Assembly (NCBI GenBank): GCA_030648675.1
Contig: JAUSGV010000177.1
Span: 1-28,500, forward strand
DNA: 28,500 nt
Direction of reading: 5' to 3'
Source of the DNA: Dehalococcoidales bacterium
GTDB lineage: Bacteria; Chloroflexota; Dehalococcoidia; Dehalococcoidales; UBA2162
Below the pieces are notes generated by a model. The model had not been told where the DNA came from and did not search any database. It worked only from the letters and a program-made list of their open reading frames with translations. A program made the position numbers and the translations under genes. This document shows, piece after piece, positions 1 through 7,099 of this stretch. The stretch's first letter is position 1; each line of letters opens with the position of its first letter.

Positions 1-74
1 TGGCTGGGGATCCAGGATTCGAACCTGGGCATGCAGATTCAGAGTCTGCTGTCCTACCACTAGACGAATCCCCA
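1..74 (-). tRNA. tRNA-Gln, anticodon CUG
   Basis: Read on the minus strand, the sequence folds into a full cloverleaf: acceptor TGGGGAT pairs with ATCCCCA, the D arm follows, and the anticodon stem GCAGA/TCTGC encloses the loop CTCTGAA, giving anticodon CTG (reads CAG, Gln). The T arm is CCAGG-TTCGAAT-CCTGG, the discriminator is G, and the 3' CCA is encoded (positions 3-1). U1 and G73 are normal for tRNA-Gln. Confidence 0.96.
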
Positions 75-368
75 GAGCAACGAAAATTATAGCATGACAG
101 CCGGAGCCGGGACAATTAACTAGGCAAATGACCAAATCCCAAGAAACAAACTCCAAACAAATTACAAATTCTAAAACTCAAATCCCAGACAAGCTTGAAA
201 GTCAAAGGTTAAAAGTTAATCCCGTTCGGTGGAATCAATAGACGCGTTACGGATTCCGTGTCAAGCACGGAATGGTCCGATGTTTCTAAACGATCTCGCC
301 TGAACGATGTTTGACACCAACCGGCGTTGGGTTTATGCTGGAATCGGCCCGAAGGAGAAACTGCCGGT
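75..368. other. Intergenic region with dispersed-repeat debris
   Basis: No coding region is supported here. About 125-205 is A/C-rich, built of short units resembling CAAATCCCA and AAACTCCAAA; a similar stretch recurs at 14840-14890 before another palindrome. A palindrome of the ATTCCGTG family lies at 253-273. An AAGGAG Shine-Dalgarno for rnc is at 352-357. Confidence 0.6.
253..273. repeat. Dispersed palindrome, ATTCCGTG family
   Basis: ATTCCGTG-N5-CACGGAAT: 8-bp perfect arms around a 5-nt loop. Close relatives occur at 5017-5037, 6701-6757, 6911-6931 and 14892-14913, all between genes. This looks like a REP-like non-autonomous element family. Confidence 0.85.
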
Positions 369-1058
369 TTGCGGGATTTAAGCTCTTTACAGAAAATATT
401 GGGGGTTCCTTTTAACGACCCGTCGTTTTTGGAACATGCCCTGATACATACCTCCTACGTTAACGAAAACCCCGATGCGGGCATTACCTCGAACGAAAGA
501 TTAGAATTTCTCGGCGATGCCGTACTGGGGTTAGTGTCTGCGGAAGCCCTGTACCAGAAATATCCGGACATGGCCGAAGGGCAGATGACCCGGTTTCGTG
601 CGGCGCTCGTGCGACGAGAAGCCCTGGCCGCGATGGCGAAAGCACGTAAGATCGGCGAATTTTTGCATCTGGGTAAGGGAGAGGAATCAGGGGGAGGCCG
701 CCGCCGTCCGGCGAACCTTGCCTCAGCGATGGAAGCTGTGATTGCCGCGATCTACCTCGACCGCGGGCTGGAAACCACACGAGATTTCATCGTACGCTCG
801 ATTACCCCTGAGCTGGAAAAGATAATCGGGCATGGCGACAGCGTCGATTACAAATCCGACCTGCAGGAACTCATCCAGGCACGCGAAGGGCAGAGGCCGG
901 AGTACTACCTGGTCGGTACTGCCGGTCCCGACCACGACCCCAGCTTCACTGTGGAAGTCAGGTTCGGCGACCATGTCCTGGGACGGGGTTCGGGCAGAAG
1001 CAAGAAAGCCGCCGAAGTCGAGGCGGCCCGCGCGGCATTGGAAAAGCTCCCCGGTTAG
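369..1058 (+). CDS. rnc: Ribonuclease III
   Basis: Double-strand-specific endoribonuclease that processes rRNA precursors and structured RNAs in the cytoplasm. The hallmark catalytic motif NERLEFLGD is present about 40 residues from the chosen start, followed by the rest of the RNase III fold. A C-terminal dsRNA-binding domain begins near DYKSDLQELIQ and ends with the typical GRGSGRSKKAAE...AA helix. The chosen start is TTG at 369, because AAGGAG at 352-357 lies 11 nt before it; this gives 229 aa, a normal length. The frame stays open to a TTG at 327 (243 aa), but that start lacks a ribosome site and adds residues atypical of the family. It stands alone; a decayed gene patch follows immediately. 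Confidence 0.95.
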   Translation: MRDLSSLQKILGVPFNDPSFLEHALIHTSYVNENPDAGITSNERLEFLGDAVLGLVSAEALYQKYPDMAEGQMTRFRAALVRREALAAMAKARKIGEFLHLGKGEESGGGRRRPANLASAMEAVIAAIYLDRGLETTRDFIVRSITPELEKIIGHGDSVDYKSDLQELIQAREGQRPEYYLVGTAGPDHDPSFTVEVRFGDHVLGRGSGRSKKAAEVEAARAALEKLPG

Positions 1059-1078
1059 TTCAAATCGACCATACCGGC

Positions 1079-1303
1079 GAACGCCGGTATCAAGTCATAG
1101 AATCCCGCGACCTGATTGAAATTGAGGTAATCGACGATAAAGCTGTGTTGACGCCAAAAAAACTGGTAGATAAGGGACAGGCTTATTTTTGGACGAAAAG
1201 ATGGCAGGACGGCGAAAAAGAGGCCAGTGATGACATCAAGGCTGGCAGAGTAAAGACCTTTGACTCCGTCGACGATCTAATAAAAGACCTGGACAAAGAG
1301 TAA
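1079..1303 (+). pseudogene. AbrB/MazE-type antitoxin remnant
   Basis: The frame ending at TAA 1301-1303 encodes a C-terminus typical of a family of AbrB/SpoVT-fold DNA-binding proteins: LIEIEVIDDKAVLTPKKL, then QAYFWTKRWQ, EASDDIKAGRVKTFDSVDD and LIKDLDKE. The N-terminal swapped-hairpin core should read roughly YQV-TIP-(K/R)xxRE-xxGIKxGD, but here YQV is followed directly by IESRDLIEIEV, so about a dozen core residues are missing. No ATG with a ribosome site precedes it, and the frame runs back into rnc. I read it as a remnant with an internal deletion. The next small gene starts 3 nt after the stop, as in a toxin-antitoxin pair. The family call is from pattern recognition. Confidence 0.6.
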
Positions 1304-1306
1304 TTA

Positions 1307-1507
1307 ATGGAGACCGCACCAGGTAACCCCGAACGGCAAGCCAGGAAGGCTCTCTTGCAAGAGGCAGTGAAGGACAAAGTATTCCTTAAAGATATCAAGG
1401 ATGTTGAATTGGCTTTCAACATCGCCGCGTTTAAAGACAGGGCAAAAGAACCTCTGGTCAATTATGACGAAATGGTGAAAAGGTTAAAGAGGGATGGCCT
1501 GATATAA
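1307..1507 (+). CDS. Small hypothetical protein (66 aa), possible toxin-antitoxin relic
   Basis: Not recognised. The protein is short, charged and predicted soluble and helical, with no membrane segment or signal. The central part reads KDKVFLKDIKDVELAFN and the tail reads YDEMVKRLKRDGLI, a basic-hydrophobic helix of the kind seen at the ends of small antitoxins. The ATG follows AAAGAG by 6 nt and begins 3 nt after the stop of the AbrB-like remnant, so the two were probably co-transcribed. A TfoX-like remnant starts 1 nt after its stop. Its neighbours are both broken, so it may no longer be functional. A role in a toxin-antitoxin module is inferred from position only. Confidence 0.5.
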   Translation: METAPGNPERQARKALLQEAVKDKVFLKDIKDVELAFNIAAFKDRAKEPLVNYDEMVKRLKRDGLI

Positions 1508-1508
1508 T

Positions 1509-1728
1509 ATGCCGTATTACCTCGACCTGGAGAAAAGATTAGACCACCTCTCCGTTCAGCTTGTCAATTTCGACAAAAAGAAGATGTTTGGCGGCGTCGG
1601 CTATATGATGAACGGGAATATGGCAGGGCTGGGTAACGGTCTCTCCTGAGGGGATAGCGACCGACAAGCAATTACTGGAATTGCTGAATCTTGCCATCGA
1701 ACATATGAAGACACTACCCGCGAAGTAG
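1509..1728 (+). pseudogene. TfoX N-terminal-domain protein, degenerate
   Basis: The ATG at 1509 opens a frame reading MPYYLDLEKRL...KKKMFGGVGYMMNGNMAG and meets TGA at 1647. KKMFGGVxxxxNGNM is the signature of the TfoX/Sxy N-terminal domain. The normal C-terminal end of that domain reappears in a different frame before TAG 1726-1728 as TDKQLLELLNLAIEHMKTLPAK. The middle of the domain (about 40 residues) is therefore missing and the frame is shifted. Intact members are about 110 aa. The in-frame TGA is not a selenocysteine candidate, because the remaining homology lies in another frame. Confidence 0.75.
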
Positions 1729-1737
1729 TATTTTAGG

Positions 1738-1801
1738 GATTACCACGCCTCCGCTTCCCGATTTCAATCGGGATAAACTATGCGGACGGCTCGTAATGAC
1801 A
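1738..1801. repeat. Dispersed repeat, GATT-CCACGCCTCCGC class
   Basis: The stretch GGATTACCACGCCTCCGCTT ... ACGGCTCGTAATGACAG has the shape of a widespread intergenic repeat with one arm like GAGATTGCCACG and the other like GGCTCGCAATGAC. It contains a short internal hairpin, CCCGATTTC-AATCGGG. A diverged relative is at 10586-10690. It follows the TfoX remnant and carries no coding potential. Confidence 0.5.
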
Positions 1802-1908
1802 GTTTGGTTTTAGGATTCCCAATCAAGTGCCAGCTTTACAGCCTCGCGCTTCTTTTGCTAAACTTCTGCTATTAACACTGACCGTGAAATTATCATAGAG
1901 GTGTAACT

Positions 1909-2049
1909 ATGGGAAAAGCAGATAAAGGTGGCCGCGAACAAAAGAAACAAAAGAAAGATACCAAAAAGCCTTTAACTTCGGTCCAACCGCTAAGACCGGT
2001 CGTCGAGGTCGAGGTAATCGGCAAAAAGAAGAAAAAAGGCTGGGAATAA
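1909..2049 (+). CDS. Small lysine-rich protein (46 aa)
   Basis: ATG at 1909 is preceded by GAGGTG (about 6 nt spacing) and the frame closes at TAA 2047-2049. The product has a strongly basic N-terminal half (MGKADKGGREQKKQKKDTKK), a middle with PVVEVEVIG, and a second lysine run KKKKKGWE at the end. There is no membrane segment and no recognisable domain. The charge pattern suggests nucleic-acid or ribosome association, which is inference only. It stands alone between decayed sequence and acyP, 54 nt upstream of the latter. I do not recognise the family. Confidence 0.6.
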   Translation: MGKADKGGREQKKQKKDTKKPLTSVQPLRPVVEVEVIGKKKKKGWE

Positions 2050-2103
2050 CCGCCCCGGCATAAGTTAACCAAAGCCCCGTTAAAACGGTGGTTCAAGGAC
2101 AAA

Positions 2104-2388
2104 ATGGCGAACCTGGCTTCCCTTCAGGCAGTAGTTCACGGGCGGGTCCAGGGCGTCTTTTACCGGGATTTCGTCCGGAAGCAAGCCTCGGCATTAGGCT
2201 TAACCGGTTACGTGCGCAATCTGCCCGACGGTAACAGCGTGGAAGTGGTGGCGGAAGGCGAAACCGAAAACCTTAAAAAGCTGCAGGAATATCTTAAGTT
2301 CGGACCGTCCCGCTCCCATGTAGAAAAAGTGGATACCAGCGAAGGCGAATATTCGGGCAGCTATTTCGATTTCAAAATAAGGCACTAG
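2104..2388 (+). CDS. acyP: Acylphosphatase
   Basis: Hydrolyses the carboxyl-phosphate bond of acylphosphates such as acetyl phosphate or 1,3-bisphosphoglycerate in the cytoplasm. The 94-aa length is typical. Both family signatures are present: the phosphate cradle GRVQGVFYR with catalytic Arg21, and GYVRNLPDG with catalytic Asn39. The C-terminal strand YFDFKIRH fits the fold. A modest Shine-Dalgarno (AAGGA) sits close to the ATG. The gene converges with the DUF362 gene, with only a few bases between the two stops and no clear terminator. Confidence 0.95.
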   Translation: MANLASLQAVVHGRVQGVFYRDFVRKQASALGLTGYVRNLPDGNSVEVVAEGETENLKKLQEYLKFGPSRSHVEKVDTSEGEYSGSYFDFKIRH

Positions 2389-2394
2389 CCGGAT

Positions 2395-3123
2395 TTAACC
2401 GCCTGACTGTACCCTGGCTTCTCGAATCAGATCGAGATACTCCGGCTTGAGCCCAAGAACTTCCGCGGCTTCGCTGTCTGCCTGGAAAGGCTCACCGACA
2501 AATATCTTCCCGTAATTTTCTCCCTTGCCGTGCACCGGATCGTCGCCGGTGAATTTCTGCGTAGCATCGACGATCCCGAGGTCAAAAGGCAGGGTAAAGT
2601 AAAGGTCGGCAGCGACCTTGTTTATTCCCAGGTCGTATAAAGCACCCCAGGCTCCGGCCATCTTTTCGCCGTATTTGGCGGTCGGCAGCAGGGTTATCAG
2701 GTTCATAATGCTGAATTGGGGCACACCTTTGACAACCTTCGCCGGCGTAACCGATATCGAGTAATCGCTGGACAGGATAACGTTGGGCACCCAGAACGTC
2801 TCCACAGCGAAAGGTTTAGACAGGGGATTGTCCACCTCGACCTGAATCGAATCGTTTACGTCCAGCATCAAAACCCTGGGGAAATCGTAGCTTAAGGCCT
2901 GGTACACAGGATAGACCGCTCCGCCGCTAGCCGCACTTTCCAGGATGAGGATATCGGCGTCACTGACCTCCCGGATGCCCCGCACTATTTCCCAGAGAAC
3001 ATCACGGCTCGTCGTCACGGGATACGGCACCGGGTATGAGGCACACGGTTTTATCAAAACGCGCCTCGCCCGGATCAAATCCCGGGGAGCTTTGAAAACA
3101 AACTGTGAAGACTCGAATATCAA
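2395..3123 (-). CDS. DUF362 domain protein
   Basis: Recognised as a DUF362-type protein from the stretch RRVLIKPCASYPVPYPVTT, where many members have LIKPN, followed by VLWEIVRGIREVSDADILILESAASGG. Later come a conserved GAWGALYDLGINKVAADLYFTLP region and DDPVHGKGENYGKIFVGEP. The biochemical role of the family is not settled; some members are fused to ferredoxin domains, but this one has no Cys cluster. The frame is open to an ATG at 3210 (271 aa), which would overlap pepA by 44 nt. I prefer TTG at 3123 (242 aa): GAGGG lies just upstream, and it leaves a 43-nt gap after the pepA stop. It is probably co-transcribed with pepA. Confidence 0.7.
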   Translation of the reverse strand: MIFESSQFVFKAPRDLIRARRVLIKPCASYPVPYPVTTSRDVLWEIVRGIREVSDADILILESAASGGAVYPVYQALSYDFPRVLMLDVNDSIQVEVDNPLSKPFAVETFWVPNVILSSDYSISVTPAKVVKGVPQFSIMNLITLLPTAKYGEKMAGAWGALYDLGINKVAADLYFTLPFDLGIVDATQKFTGDDPVHGKGENYGKIFVGEPFQADSEAAEVLGLKPEYLDLIREARVQSGG

Positions 3124-3166
3124 ATTTCCCTCGCGTAAAACAAACGCATACCGGCAGCAGAAACGT

Positions 3167-4708
3167 TTATTTCGCTCCTTTTCCTGCGAGCCGGTGTTTG
3201 TTCCGGTCATCCCCCTGTTCAGCCAACGCCATGATCAGGTTAACCAAAGTTCTTACCGGCACTCCCGTCGCCCCTTTGACGATGTGGCCGCGGTCCTTAT
3301 CGCTCATGCTCGTACCGGCAATATCGAGATGCACCCAGGGTGTATTACCGACGAACTCAGCCAGGAACTGGGCGGCCGTGATGGAACCGGCGTAACGCCC
3401 GCCGGTATTCTGGATGTCGGCAACCTCGCTCTTGTTTTGCTCTTTATACTCCGCATACATGGGCATAGCCCAGAGCCTTTCTCCGGCTTCCGCCCCGGCA
3501 GCGATTATCATGTCTTCCAATGCCTTGTTATTGCTGAATGTTCCGGTACAGATATTACCCAGGGCGACCCGCACCGAGCCGGTAAGCGTGGCAATATCGA
3601 CAATGCGTTTGGCTCCCTGTTTTACGGCATAAGCGAGGGCGTCGGCCAGTGTCAGTCGGCCTTCGGCATCAGTCGATATAATCTCAATCGTCTTACCGTT
3701 CATCGCAGTTAGGACGTCCCCCGGCTTAAAAGCATGCCCATTGGGCATATTTTCGGTCGCCGCCGTGACGGCAATAACATTTATTTTCGGCTTGAATTGT
3801 GCGATCGCGCCGATGGCAGCTATGACCGAGGCACCCCCGGCCATATCGCCCTTCATTTCGCACATCCCATCGGACGGTTTTATCGAAATACCTCCCGAAT
3901 CGAAGGTGATCCCCTTGCCGACGAGGGCTACGTCGATCTCTTTAGACGGTGTTCCCTTATACGTTAAGACGATGAACTTGGGCGGCTCGTCGCTTCCCTG
4001 CGCTACCCCCAGCATCGCTCCCATTCCCAGCTTCTTCATCTGCTCGCGCTCGAGAACGGTAAGCTCCAACCCGTAAGCCTTCGCCAGCTTCTCGGCAGCT
4101 TTCGCCATATCAGTCGGGGTCATAAAGTTGGACGGCTCATTGGCCAGGTCGCGGGCTGTGTTAGTAGCCTCCGCCATAATTATTCCCCGGCGGCAAGCCT
4201 GCTGCAGGGCGGTCCGGCTTTTTGCGTCAGCCAGAATTGTGACCTGCTTTATCTCGCCCTCCGCTTCCTTAGTGAGATGCTTGCGGAAGGCATAAAGGCC
4301 GAGGTATACCCCTTCCGTGACAGCTTGTACGGCGTCAGGTGCCTTTACACCGTTAACGCCGGCACCGAGGACATCTGTTGCAATATCATCGACGCCTTTC
4401 GCTCGCAGCCAGCGGCAGGTTTCAGCAACGGCACCCCGGATGCGATCGAGCGTAAGCTCGGTTTTTTTACCCAGGCCGACGACAGCTACTTTTGCCGCCG
4501 GCAATTTTCCGAGGCTGTGGATTAGTGTAATCTCGTTGAGCTTACCTTTTATTTCCCCCTGCCGGACAAGTCTGGAAATAACCCCTCCAAGGGCTTTATC
4601 CACAGAAGCAGATGTACCTTCGGGTTTTTTGATTTCCTCGAAAAAGCTAACGATAATAACTCCGGCTTGAATTTTCACAATATCGCCGGCAGCTACTTTT
4701 ACTTCCAA
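3167..4708 (-). CDS. pepA: Leucyl aminopeptidase (M17 family)
   Basis: Cytosolic two-metal aminopeptidase that removes N-terminal residues from peptides. The catalytic domain is unmistakable: VGKGITFDSGGISIKPSDGM with metal and catalytic Lys/Asp residues, then MKGDMAGGA, and the family signature STDAEGRLTLADAL (normally NTDAEGRL). It ends with GTSMSDKDRGHIVKGATGVPVRTL. The N-terminal regulatory domain is also present. The upstream frame extends to TTG 4744, but TTG 4708 has AGGAGG at 4713-4718. A TATAAT at 4750-4755 (minus) would put the transcript start inside the longer version. The result is 513 aa, normal for the family. The DUF362 gene follows. Confidence 0.95.
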   Translation of the reverse strand: MEVKVAAGDIVKIQAGVIIVSFFEEIKKPEGTSASVDKALGGVISRLVRQGEIKGKLNEITLIHSLGKLPAAKVAVVGLGKKTELTLDRIRGAVAETCRWLRAKGVDDIATDVLGAGVNGVKAPDAVQAVTEGVYLGLYAFRKHLTKEAEGEIKQVTILADAKSRTALQQACRRGIIMAEATNTARDLANEPSNFMTPTDMAKAAEKLAKAYGLELTVLEREQMKKLGMGAMLGVAQGSDEPPKFIVLTYKGTPSKEIDVALVGKGITFDSGGISIKPSDGMCEMKGDMAGGASVIAAIGAIAQFKPKINVIAVTAATENMPNGHAFKPGDVLTAMNGKTIEIISTDAEGRLTLADALAYAVKQGAKRIVDIATLTGSVRVALGNICTGTFSNNKALEDMIIAAGAEAGERLWAMPMYAEYKEQNKSEVADIQNTGGRYAGSITAAQFLAEFVGNTPWVHLDIAGTSMSDKDRGHIVKGATGVPVRTLVNLIMALAEQGDDRNKHRLAGKGAK

Positions 4709-5016
4709 TCGGCCTCCTTTTTGTCCAATAAATACTCCTGCCAATCTTGATTATAAGATTTTTCCCTCGAATAAGCCATACCCCCGCAGGCTCAGGATGA
4801 TCGGAAGAAGGATAAGAGATCGAAGCACGAACCAAACGATTTGATTTAAGAGGTAAGATTTATGAAGGGGGATAAAATTTTATAAATCCGTAAATCTTAA
4901 ATGCCGATTCCTAACGTCATGCGGCATCCCGTGCGAATGGAATGAATCGAGACAAAATTCGAATATCAAATTTTCAAACATATTTGGAGTCCGGAAAAAC
5001 TAAATTGCATCCTGCC

Positions 5017-5037
5017 ATTCCGTACTCGATACGGAAT
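5017..5037. repeat. Dispersed palindrome, ATTCCGTG family
   Basis: ATTCCGTA-N5-TACGGAAT, 8-bp arms. The arms differ from the other copies by a compensatory pair (G to A and C to T), so pairing has been kept while sequence drifted. Confidence 0.85.
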
Positions 5038-5065
5038 CCAGAAAATCGTGTTCAATTTGCCCTGG

Positions 5066-5085
5066 ATTCCCGCCTTCGCGGGAAT
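5066..5085. repeat. Dispersed palindrome, ATTCCCGC variant
   Basis: ATTCCCGC-CTTC-GCGGGAAT, 8-bp arms with a 4-nt loop, flanked by CTGG and GACA. The element inside tilS (7391-7418) has the same flanks and organisation with compensatory arm changes. Confidence 0.85.
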
Positions 5086-5123
5086 GACAACCGGGCTGGG
5101 GACTGACTCGAAAATAAGTGGTT

Positions 5124-6674
5124 TTAAACACCCGCTGAGGGTAGAAAGACCGGAGGCAACGCCAGTGCGGCACGCAATTTTTCCTTGTCGACTTTACCCG
5201 AGGCGGTTTTCGGCAGGGATTCGACGATGGCGAACTGCTTCGGTACCTTGTAATTAGCGACGTGGTCGAGGCATACCCGCTTTAGATCGGGTTCAGTAAC
5301 TTTCGCCCCCGGCTTTAAGACGACGGCAGCCACGATGATCTCACCGCGGAGGTCGTCGGGGATGCCTATTACCGCCGCCTCAGCCACTTTAGGATGAAGC
5401 AGCAGGGCACGCTCGATATCGCCCGGCCAGATATTCTGGCCCTTAATGATGATCATATCTTTCTTGCGGCCGGTAATGAACACGTTGCCCAATTCGTCGA
5501 TTCGGCCGATGTCGCCGGTATAAAGCCACCCGTCCTTGATCGCTTTCGCGGTCGCCTCGGGGTTCCGGTAGTATTCTTTCATCATGAGGCCGCGAAGAAT
5601 AAGCTCGCCTTCCCTGTTGACCGGAAGTTCGCGTCCCTTTTCGTCGACGGATCTTATTTCCCAGCCCCGGAGGAGCGGGCCGACCGAACCCGGCCGGTAG
5701 TTACTGTCCAGTTTCTGGCAGCTTACATGTGCGGTAGCTTCCGTCAATCCCCAGAACTGGGCAATGGTGTAACCGAAAAGCTGTTTGAATCTATCCGTCA
5801 GCGCGAGCGAAACGGCCGAGCCGCCGCCGGCGCACAAGCGCAGCGAACTAAGGTCGTTCTTGATACCTTCCGTTTCCGCTTCACGCACCAGCATCTCAAA
5901 AATAAAAGGTACGCCGATGAAAACGGTAACCTTTTCTCTTTCGATTGCGGCGGTAAGGGCGGTCACGGAGATGCCGCCGAGCATGACGACCGTACCGCCC
6001 TGGCTGAGCATGGTCAGCAGAACGATGATCAGGCCGGCGGAGTGATGGAGCGGCAGGGCGAAGAGCATGACCACGTCCTTGTCGGTCATGCCGAAACCTT
6101 CCGCGGAGACCACGGCTTCGACCTCGATGGCGCGGTGCGTCAAAGCTGCCCCGTGCGGGTGGAAGCTGGGTCCGGCGGTATAGGAAATGTTGGCAACGTC
6201 ATCCGGGTCGGCCTCGAACTTAACCGGGTCCGCTGGATTAGACGCTACCATCTCTTCGTAAGTGAGAAACTGGCCTTTGTATTTGGAAGAGAGGTCGATC
6301 ACCTTTTCGACCGACGTCAATGTGGGCAGAATCGGCATCAACGGATCGAGAATGGGGCTCTCCGCGACTAGTATTTTCGGCTGGCAATCGCCGATAAGCG
6401 AGGCTACTTCGTCGACTTTGTACTTCGGGTCAACCGGCACAGCAATAGCCCCTGCCTTCACCACGCCGAAGTAGGTAATGATGTACTCCAGGCTGTTTTC
6501 GAGAAGAAGAAACACCCGGTCGCCCTTTTTGATACCCAGCTTCAGAAGAGCATTAGCCACCCGGTTCGAGGAAATATCCAATTCGGAGAAGGAACACCGT
6601 TTTTCTCCGCAAACAACCGCAGGTTTGTTGCCGTATTTAGCCGCCAATCCGGCGAGCATGGTTTTCAAATTCAA
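5124..6674 (-). CDS. AMP-forming acyl-CoA synthetase/ligase family protein, altered A3 motif
   Basis: Member of the ANL (adenylate-forming) superfamily, 516 aa, expected to activate a carboxylic acid with ATP and pass it to CoA. The order of motifs is normal: QFWGLTEA (A5), GWLYTGDIGRID (A7), FITGRKKDMIIIKGQNIWP (A8) and the C-terminal catalytic lysine in PKTASGKVDKEKLR (A10). The phosphate-binding A3 loop is abnormal: where YTSGTTGxPKG is expected, the protein has YTAGPSFHPHGAALTH, losing the Thr-Thr-Gly and the lysine. Substrate cannot be told from sequence. Start TTG 6674 follows AGGAG by 9 nt. It is monocistronic between two repeat-rich gaps. Either it is a diverged enzyme using a different loop, or one with lost or altered adenylation. 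Confidence 0.88.
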   Translation of the reverse strand: MNLKTMLAGLAAKYGNKPAVVCGEKRCSFSELDISSNRVANALLKLGIKKGDRVFLLLENSLEYIITYFGVVKAGAIAVPVDPKYKVDEVASLIGDCQPKILVAESPILDPLMPILPTLTSVEKVIDLSSKYKGQFLTYEEMVASNPADPVKFEADPDDVANISYTAGPSFHPHGAALTHRAIEVEAVVSAEGFGMTDKDVVMLFALPLHHSAGLIIVLLTMLSQGGTVVMLGGISVTALTAAIEREKVTVFIGVPFIFEMLVREAETEGIKNDLSSLRLCAGGGSAVSLALTDRFKQLFGYTIAQFWGLTEATAHVSCQKLDSNYRPGSVGPLLRGWEIRSVDEKGRELPVNREGELILRGLMMKEYYRNPEATAKAIKDGWLYTGDIGRIDELGNVFITGRKKDMIIIKGQNIWPGDIERALLLHPKVAEAAVIGIPDDLRGEIIVAAVVLKPGAKVTEPDLKRVCLDHVANYKVPKQFAIVESLPKTASGKVDKEKLRAALALPPVFLPSAGV

Positions 6675-6700
6675 GAACGGTTTCTCCTAAAGTGATTGCC

Positions 6701-6757
6701 ATTCCGTGCTTGACACGCCTGCGTGCCATAACGCACTCTCGCGTGCAGGCACGGAAT
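6701..6757. repeat. Composite palindrome, ATTCCGTG family with internal insert
   Basis: The outer arms ATTCCGTGC and GCACGGAAT match the family. The loop is replaced by an inner hairpin sequence with CGCCTGCGTG and CGCGTGCAGGC, giving a nested long stem-loop. It looks like one palindrome inserted into another. Confidence 0.7.
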
Positions 6758-6910
6758 CCAGAAATCATGCCTTCTGTATATGTCCTCGGATTCCAGCCTA
6801 CCCTTCATTCTATTGGGTCGGAACGATAACCGATACGTAAACGAAGTAACAGCATATCAAATTTGCCGATCTGTTGCCAAGAAAATAGGGTGAAAGGACA
6901 AGCGAGAACC

Positions 6911-6931
6911 ATTCCGTGCTCGACACGGAAT
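6911..6931. repeat. Dispersed palindrome, ATTCCGTG family
   Basis: ATTCCGTG-N5-CACGGAAT with perfect 8-bp arms; followed by CCAG as in the copies at 5017 and 14892. Confidence 0.85.
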
Positions 6932-7099
6932 CCAGTTAAGTCTCAACCAAAATCCCTCTTGTTCTCCCCCGTATCAAGTACGGGGCAGGCTCTTTACAAA
7001 AGGGAGAAACTTTTCCCTCTTTCACAAAGAGGGATTAGGGAGATTTTTCCTTGGATACCCTTGCAAAGGCTATCCTTCACCATCACATGAGAGGATAAG

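Larger units (their letters stand above)
4745..5123. other. Intergenic region with two adjacent palindromes
   Basis: No gene is supported. A TATAAT box for pepA lies at 4750-4755 (minus). About 4850-4910 is AT-rich with imperfect repeats of a GTAAGATTTATGA-like unit. Two palindromic elements follow at 5017-5037 and 5066-5085, about 28 nt apart, just past the 3' end of the acyl ligase gene. Confidence 0.6.
6675..7099. other. Intergenic region rich in dispersed repeats
   Basis: No gene is supported. It holds a composite palindrome (6701-6757), a simple one (6911-6931), and a third repeat type at about 6950-7060: CCCCCGTATCAAGTACGGGG followed by CCCTCTTTCACAAAGAGGG, both able to form hairpins. 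The hairpins near 7000-7060 lie just past the tilS 3' end and could help end transcription, but no clean U-tract was seen. Confidence 0.55.

Noticed and set aside
1647..1649. TGA in the TfoX-like gene as a second selenocysteine codon
   Set aside because: The remaining homology is in another frame and part of the domain is missing, so the gene is broken; no redox motif is involved.
2945..3712. Plus-strand open frame (255 codons) opposite pepA and the DUF362 gene
   Set aside because: Antisense to two recognised genes and spans their junction; no recognisable features.
5394..6371. Long plus-strand open frame (325 codons) opposite the acyl ligase
   Set aside because: Antisense shadow of a clear gene; the product is Asp/Arg/Gly-rich with no domain and no ribosome site.
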